Shown here one piece after another: positions 59,721-64,000 of a stretch of DNA of 64,000 nt (within the stretch, counting starts at the first letter, position 1; each line of letters starts with the position of its first letter). The stretch comes from Primula veris (taxonomy: Eukaryota; Streptophyta; Magnoliopsida; Ericales; Primulaceae), in contig OY821742.1 of the NCBI GenBank assembly GCA_963682055.1, positions 805,316 to 869,315 of the forward strand, given 5' to 3'. The notes under the pieces were generated by a model. It saw only the letters and a program-made list of their open reading frames with translations. It had not been told where the DNA came from and searched no databases. Made by a program: the position numbers and the translations under genes.

Positions 59721-62700
59721 CTATGGGGGGGCCACCAATTTAATGGGCTTTAATCCCATTCCGTTCGATGACGTCTCGACTCCCACTTGAGTCAAGCCTT
59801 TTGTTAATGGATCCGCTATGTTTTCCTTTGATCTCACAAAATCTAAGGATATCACACCGTTGGATAACAATTCTCTTACGGATTTATGTCTCCGACGTAT
59901 ATGTCGAGACTTTCCATTATACATATGATCCTGAGCCCGCGCAATAGCTGATTGACTATCACAATGCATGCTTATTGCGGGAACAGGTTTCGGCCACATT
60001 GAAATTCCTTCCAATAGACTTCTCAGCCAGTCTGCCTCTTCGGTTGCTAAGTCTAACGCTATGAATTCAGATTCCATAGTTGACCTTGCAATACATGTCT
60101 GTTTGGAGGATCTCCAAGACACAGCAGCTCCTCCCATTATAAACACATATCCACTCGTGGATCTTGTGCTATTAGAGTCTGATATCCAGTTGGCATCTGA
60201 ATACCCTTCCAGTACCGCTGGATATCTGGTATAGTGCAGCCCGTAATCGGCTGAAAACCTCATATACCTGAGAAGTTTCATTATGGCCTTCCAGTGTTCC
60301 TCATTTGGATTATTGGTGTATCTGCTCAGTCTACTCACTGAGTTTGCTATGCCTGGTCTAGTGCAATTCATTATATACATGAGACTGCCTATGACTCGAG
60401 AGAACTCCAATTGATTCACACTCTTACCGGAATTCTTTTTCAGGTTACAGTTAAACTCGATTGGGGTTCTAGACATAGCCTTACTGCCCTTGTCAAACTT
60501 GTCTAAAACTTGTTTAACATAGTGGCCTTGTGACAAGGCATACCCCTCTGATGTTTTGGTAATCTTCATACCAAGTATTACATCAGCGATACCCAGGTCC
60601 TTCATATCGAAGTGTTGTGACAACATTTTCTTTGTGGAGCTGATTCTATCATTACTCCCAATTATGATCATGTCATCCACATAGAGACAGACTACAACAC
60701 AGTCTCTTCCACTTCCTTTAGAGTAGACACATTTATCGCACTCATTAATGCGAAAACCGTTTGATAGCATAATTCTATCAAACTTCTCATGCCATTGCTT
60801 TGGCGCTTGTTTGAGTCCATATAGAGACTTTACAAGTTTGCACACTTGGTGCTCTTTACCAGGAACTACCAACCCTTCCGGTTGTTCCATGTAAATCTCT
60901 TCTTCCAGTTCTCCATTTAGAAACGCCGTCTTTACATCCATTTGATGTATTTCCATATCAAACAAAGCTGCGAGAGCAATGACGATTCGGATAGACGTTT
61001 TCCTGGAGACAGGAGCATACGTGTCGAAATAATCGACACCTTCAGTTTGCCTGAATCCTTTTACTACAAGTCTCGCCTTGTATTTCTCAATCGTGCCGTC
61101 AACCCTTAACTTCCTCTTGAAGATCCACTTGTGTCCTAGAGGCTTGCATCCTTTCGGAAGATCCACTAGTTCCCAAGTGTGGTTTTGCATGATTGATTCA
61201 ATTTCATTTTGAATAGCTTCTTCCCAATATTGGGAATCCGGTGTTGACATAGCTTGTTTATATGTCACCGGTTCGCCTTCAATCATGAAGGTTAGGAAAT
61301 CAGGTCCAAAAGAAGTTTCCTTCCTTGCCCTTTTGCTGCGCCGAGGCTCTTCCTCTTCCTCTTCCTCTGTCGGTTCACTTGCCCCCACATTTCCTTCTCT
61401 GTTCAACTCTTCAGTTGGTACAGATGTAGGTAATTTCCGGGGAAAGATATCTTCAAAGAAAGAGGCCTCTCGGCTTTCCATATACGTATCTACGTGTACA
61501 TCGGGATTGTCCGACTTGTGCACGAGAAACCGATATGCACTACTAGTCTGTGCATATCCGATGAACACACAGTCCACCGTCTTAGGACCAATTCTCATCC
61601 TCTTAGGAGTGGGAACTAGGACCTTTGCGAGACAACCCCAAACCCGCAGGTTCTTATAACTGGGTTGATGACCTTTCCATGATTCATATGGAGTCTTTTC
61701 TCGCTTCTTATGTGGTAACTTGTTTAAAACATAGTTAGCGGAAAGTATCGCTTCCCCCCACATGTTCTGGGGTAACCCAGAACTGATTAGCATAGCATTC
61801 ATCATTTCCTTTAGCGTTCTATTTTTACGCTCAGCAACCCCATTTTGCTCGGGAGTGTATGGGGCTGTGGTTTGATGTATAATGCCACTTTCAGCGCATA
61901 TCTGTTCAAACGGTGATTCATATTCACCGCCTCTATCACTTCTCAATGTTTTAATTTTCTTATTGAGTTGATTTTCCACTTCGGTCTTATAAAGAGCGAA
62001 TTTCTCTACTGCTTCATCTTTACTTCTCATTAAGTAAACGTAACAGTATCTAGTACAATCATCTATAAAGGTGATAAAGTACTTTTTCCCTCCTCGCGTT
62101 TGTATAAACTTTAAGTCGCATACATCTGTGTGTATTAGACCGAGAGGTTCACTTTCTCGTTCAACATGTTGAAACGATGATTTCGTTAATTTTGCCTCTA
62201 CACAAATCTCACATTTGTGTTGCTTATCAAAAACGAAATTTGGTATTAGTTTTAGTGAAATTAATTTCTTTAAAGAATTATAATTCACGTGACCTAATCT
62301 ACCATGCCACAAATGAAATGACTCAAATAAATAATTAAACTCCGAATTTTTATTGGCCTCTTGGGCAACAGTCATTACATTGCTAGTGCTAGCCTCAGCT
62401 TTAGCACCTTTATTGGGAGCAGGTGTCCCTACGTTTAACTTAAACATGCCGTTGGTCATATAGCCACGGCCTACATAGACACCATTTTTGGTGATTACAA
62501 TTTTATCGGATTCTAAGACTAGCTTGAACCCGTTCTTCACCATCACTGATCCGGATACCAGATTCTTACGGATATCCGGAACATGGAGCACATTGGTCAA
62601 CCTCAGCTCTTTTCCAGAGGTCATCTTCATCACCACCATTCCTTTTCCTTCCACCTTGAAAGTAGCAGAATTTCCCATGAAGCAGCTTTCTCCCTCTACT

Positions 62701-62905
62701 GCTTCGTAGGTCTTAAACATCCACCTTGTTGAGCAGATGTGGCTTGTGGCGCCGGTATCCAGCCACCACTCTTTGGGATTGCTCCCCACGAGATTCATCT
62801 CAGAGACCACAGCAGTAAAGTGGTCATCATCTCGTCCTCCCTCGGCCAGATGTGCCTGAGCTGGAGCTTTCCTTTTCCCCTTGCCTTTGAAGTTCCTCGG
62901 GGGGG
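59721..62905 (-). CDS. Copia pol (protease, integrase, reverse transcriptase, RNase H)
   Basis: An open frame of over 1,029 codons covers the full copia order. Protease has DTGATSH (about 17-23 from the Met at 62810). Next come the pre-integrase LWHGRLGH and zinc-binding H/C residues, and the integrase catalytic core ([36 protein letters not shown]). Reverse transcriptase follows with [22 protein letters not shown] and the active-site YVDD. RNase H has [20 protein letters not shown] and KENIADPL. No internal stop is seen. The frame is open upstream of the first Met as far as the C-tract near 62899-62908, where it should join gag. It encodes the enzymes that copy and integrate the element; it is not a host gene. 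Confidence 0.93.
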
Positions 62906-63988
62906 GGGCTTAGGCTTAGCAGCGCCTTTATTGTCATAACAGTCCGCGGCACGATGGCCGGTCCTGTTACACACAAAGCAGGTTCCCGCAAATTTCTTTG
63001 CGACAACAGCACTGCCTCTGGTGTCAAAATGTTTCCGTTTGACGTTGGAGCTTTCGACCACATTGGCCTTTGCCATCGGGATGACAGCACCACCGACTCT
63101 CCTCACAGAGCGACGGTTGCTCACCTCGATGTTGAGCTTCTCAATGAGCCCCTCCAACCTCATTTCCTTCCGCTTGTGCTTCAGGTAGTTTTGAAAGTCT
63201 TTCCATGACGGCGGCAATTTCTCAATCATGAGTGCCACCTGGAAAGGCTCATTAATAACTAGCCCCTCAGCCTCAAGGCGGTGATAAATCAGTTGGAGCT
63301 CCTCAACTTGCTCCATGACACCCCTGCTGTCAGTCATACGGTACTCGTGAAAGTCCGTGACAACAAATCTCTTTGTGCCAGCATTATTCACTTTGTACTT
63401 ATTTTCGAGAGTCTCCCACAGCTCCTTTGCAGTAGCTTTGGGCTCGAAAACACTGAACAGCGTGTCATCTAGAGCACACAGGATATAGTTCTTGCATAGG
63501 TAGTCGGCATGTCTCCATGCCTCAACCGCAGAGAACGACTGCTCGTCCAGATCGTCCTCGCTTAGGACGGGAGCAGTCTCCTTAAGAAACCTAGTCAAAT
63601 TCAGAGTGGTGAGATAAAACAGCATCTTTTGCTGCCAACGTTTGAAGTTGTCACCCCTGAATTTTTCCGGTTTCTCCAGATGAGAAGTCGGCAAAGTAGG
63701 CACAGCCGAATACATCGGTGCCTTGCCCTTGGCCGCAGCCTTGGCTCTAGCCGCAGCTTTCGCCGCAGCCTTGGCCGTAGCCGCTACTTCGGCCGCAGCC
63801 TCAGCTTTGGCTGTAGCATCCGCCATAGCCGCAGCTGCTGCGGCCTCAGCCGCTGCAACTGCGTCATCAGAGTTAGCCACCACATTCGCATCGCCCCCAG
63901 TGTTATGGACAGGCCCACCAACCACTGGGTCATGCTCACCCCCGATAGGCAACTCAATAGGCGAAGAATTTGTCATCTGAAACGACAA
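62899..63988 (-). CDS. Copia gag (capsid and zinc knuckle)
   Basis: It starts [10 protein letters not shown] at 63988. After an alanine-rich stretch ([20 protein letters not shown]) comes the gag domain ([30 protein letters not shown]) and a CCHC zinc knuckle [15 protein letters not shown] run of ten C on the minus strand (62908-62899) marks where gag and pol change frame; the gag frame then runs only to 62795. In most copia elements gag and pol share one frame, so the run probably carries a one-base length error or mutation. Confidence 0.9.
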
Positions 63989-64000
63989 ACCAAAACGTAT

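Larger units (their letters stand above)
57737..64000 (-). mobile_element. Ty1-copia LTR retrotransposon (runs off the window)
   Basis: Minus-strand order is leader, gag (63988 down), pol (to 59721), untranslated segment, polypurine tract and 3' LTR (59164..57737). The 5' LTR and primer site lie beyond 64000. It is inserted in intron 5 of gene E after 'gccttaag'. Gene B's intron has the uninterrupted sequence 'gccttaaggaagtagag' at 14471, so the target duplication is probably ttaag. Confidence 0.93.

Noticed and set aside
63723..63980. Alanine-rich plus-strand ORF
   Set aside because: Antisense shadow of the alanine-rich gag N-terminus.
1..64000. tRNA or rRNA genes
   Set aside because: I looked for tRNA-like A/B boxes and rRNA core sequence by eye and saw none convincing; a tRNAscan-type search would be needed to exclude a diverged one.

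Overview
This is a stretch of AT-rich plant nuclear DNA, almost certainly from a eudicot. The evidence is spliced genes with GT-AG introns, a CCT-motif transcription factor, receptor-like kinases of the LRK10L (wheat Lr10-like, GUB_WAK / WAK_assoc ectodomain) family, Ty1-copia and TRIM retrotransposons, and many MITEs. I cannot place the species; an asterid is only a guess.

Layout. 0-5.6 kb: one four-exon gene for a CCT-motif protein (271 aa, + strand). 6.4-57.6 kb: a rearranged cluster of receptor kinase genes of two subfamilies. The minus-strand subfamily ('A-type') has three exons: signal peptide/Cys-rich, second ectodomain, TM plus kinase. The plus-strand subfamily ('B-type') has six exons. 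The two types sit head-to-head as divergent pairs, repeated along the window and decayed to different degrees. Gene A (6443-9022, -) and gene B (11013-15075, +) are both intact. A' (about 15249-15645, -) is a deletion remnant facing gene C (17294-25582, +), which has two frameshifts. Gene F (+) survives as an orphan exon at 27.6 kb and a degenerate kinase at 34.9-36.2 kb, split by an old copia element. Gene G (36826-38398, -) has lost its N-terminus to a block of palindromic satellite. Gene H (41913-46493, -) is intact. Gene E (52412-57588, +) has lost exons 3-4 and part of exon 2, and its last exon is separated by a copia element that runs off the window. Smaller kinase or exon-1 fragments lie at 6.1, 41.7, 48.7 and 51.3 kb.

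Mobile DNA. A nearly intact minus-strand Ty1-copia element occupies 57737-64000+ (1,428-bp 3' LTR, pol, gag). An old copia element with a 204-bp LTR lies at 28635 to about 34230. A copia RT/RNase H fragment is inside gene C. There are two TRIM-like elements, one with three LTRs and a perfect 5-bp target duplication, the other carrying a nested hAT-type MITE. Tourist/Harbinger-like and Stowaway-like MITEs and CACTA-like ends are also present. Paralogous introns serve as built-in empty sites that date several insertions.

Function. The kinases keep the ATP-binding lysine and an HFD catalytic loop (non-RD type), which in plants is usually linked to immune receptors. The paired, shared-promoter arrangement suggests co-expression of two receptor types, but partner function is inference. 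Exon coordinates are my own splice-site readings, checked by reading phase and by comparison between paralogs; no transcript data were available.
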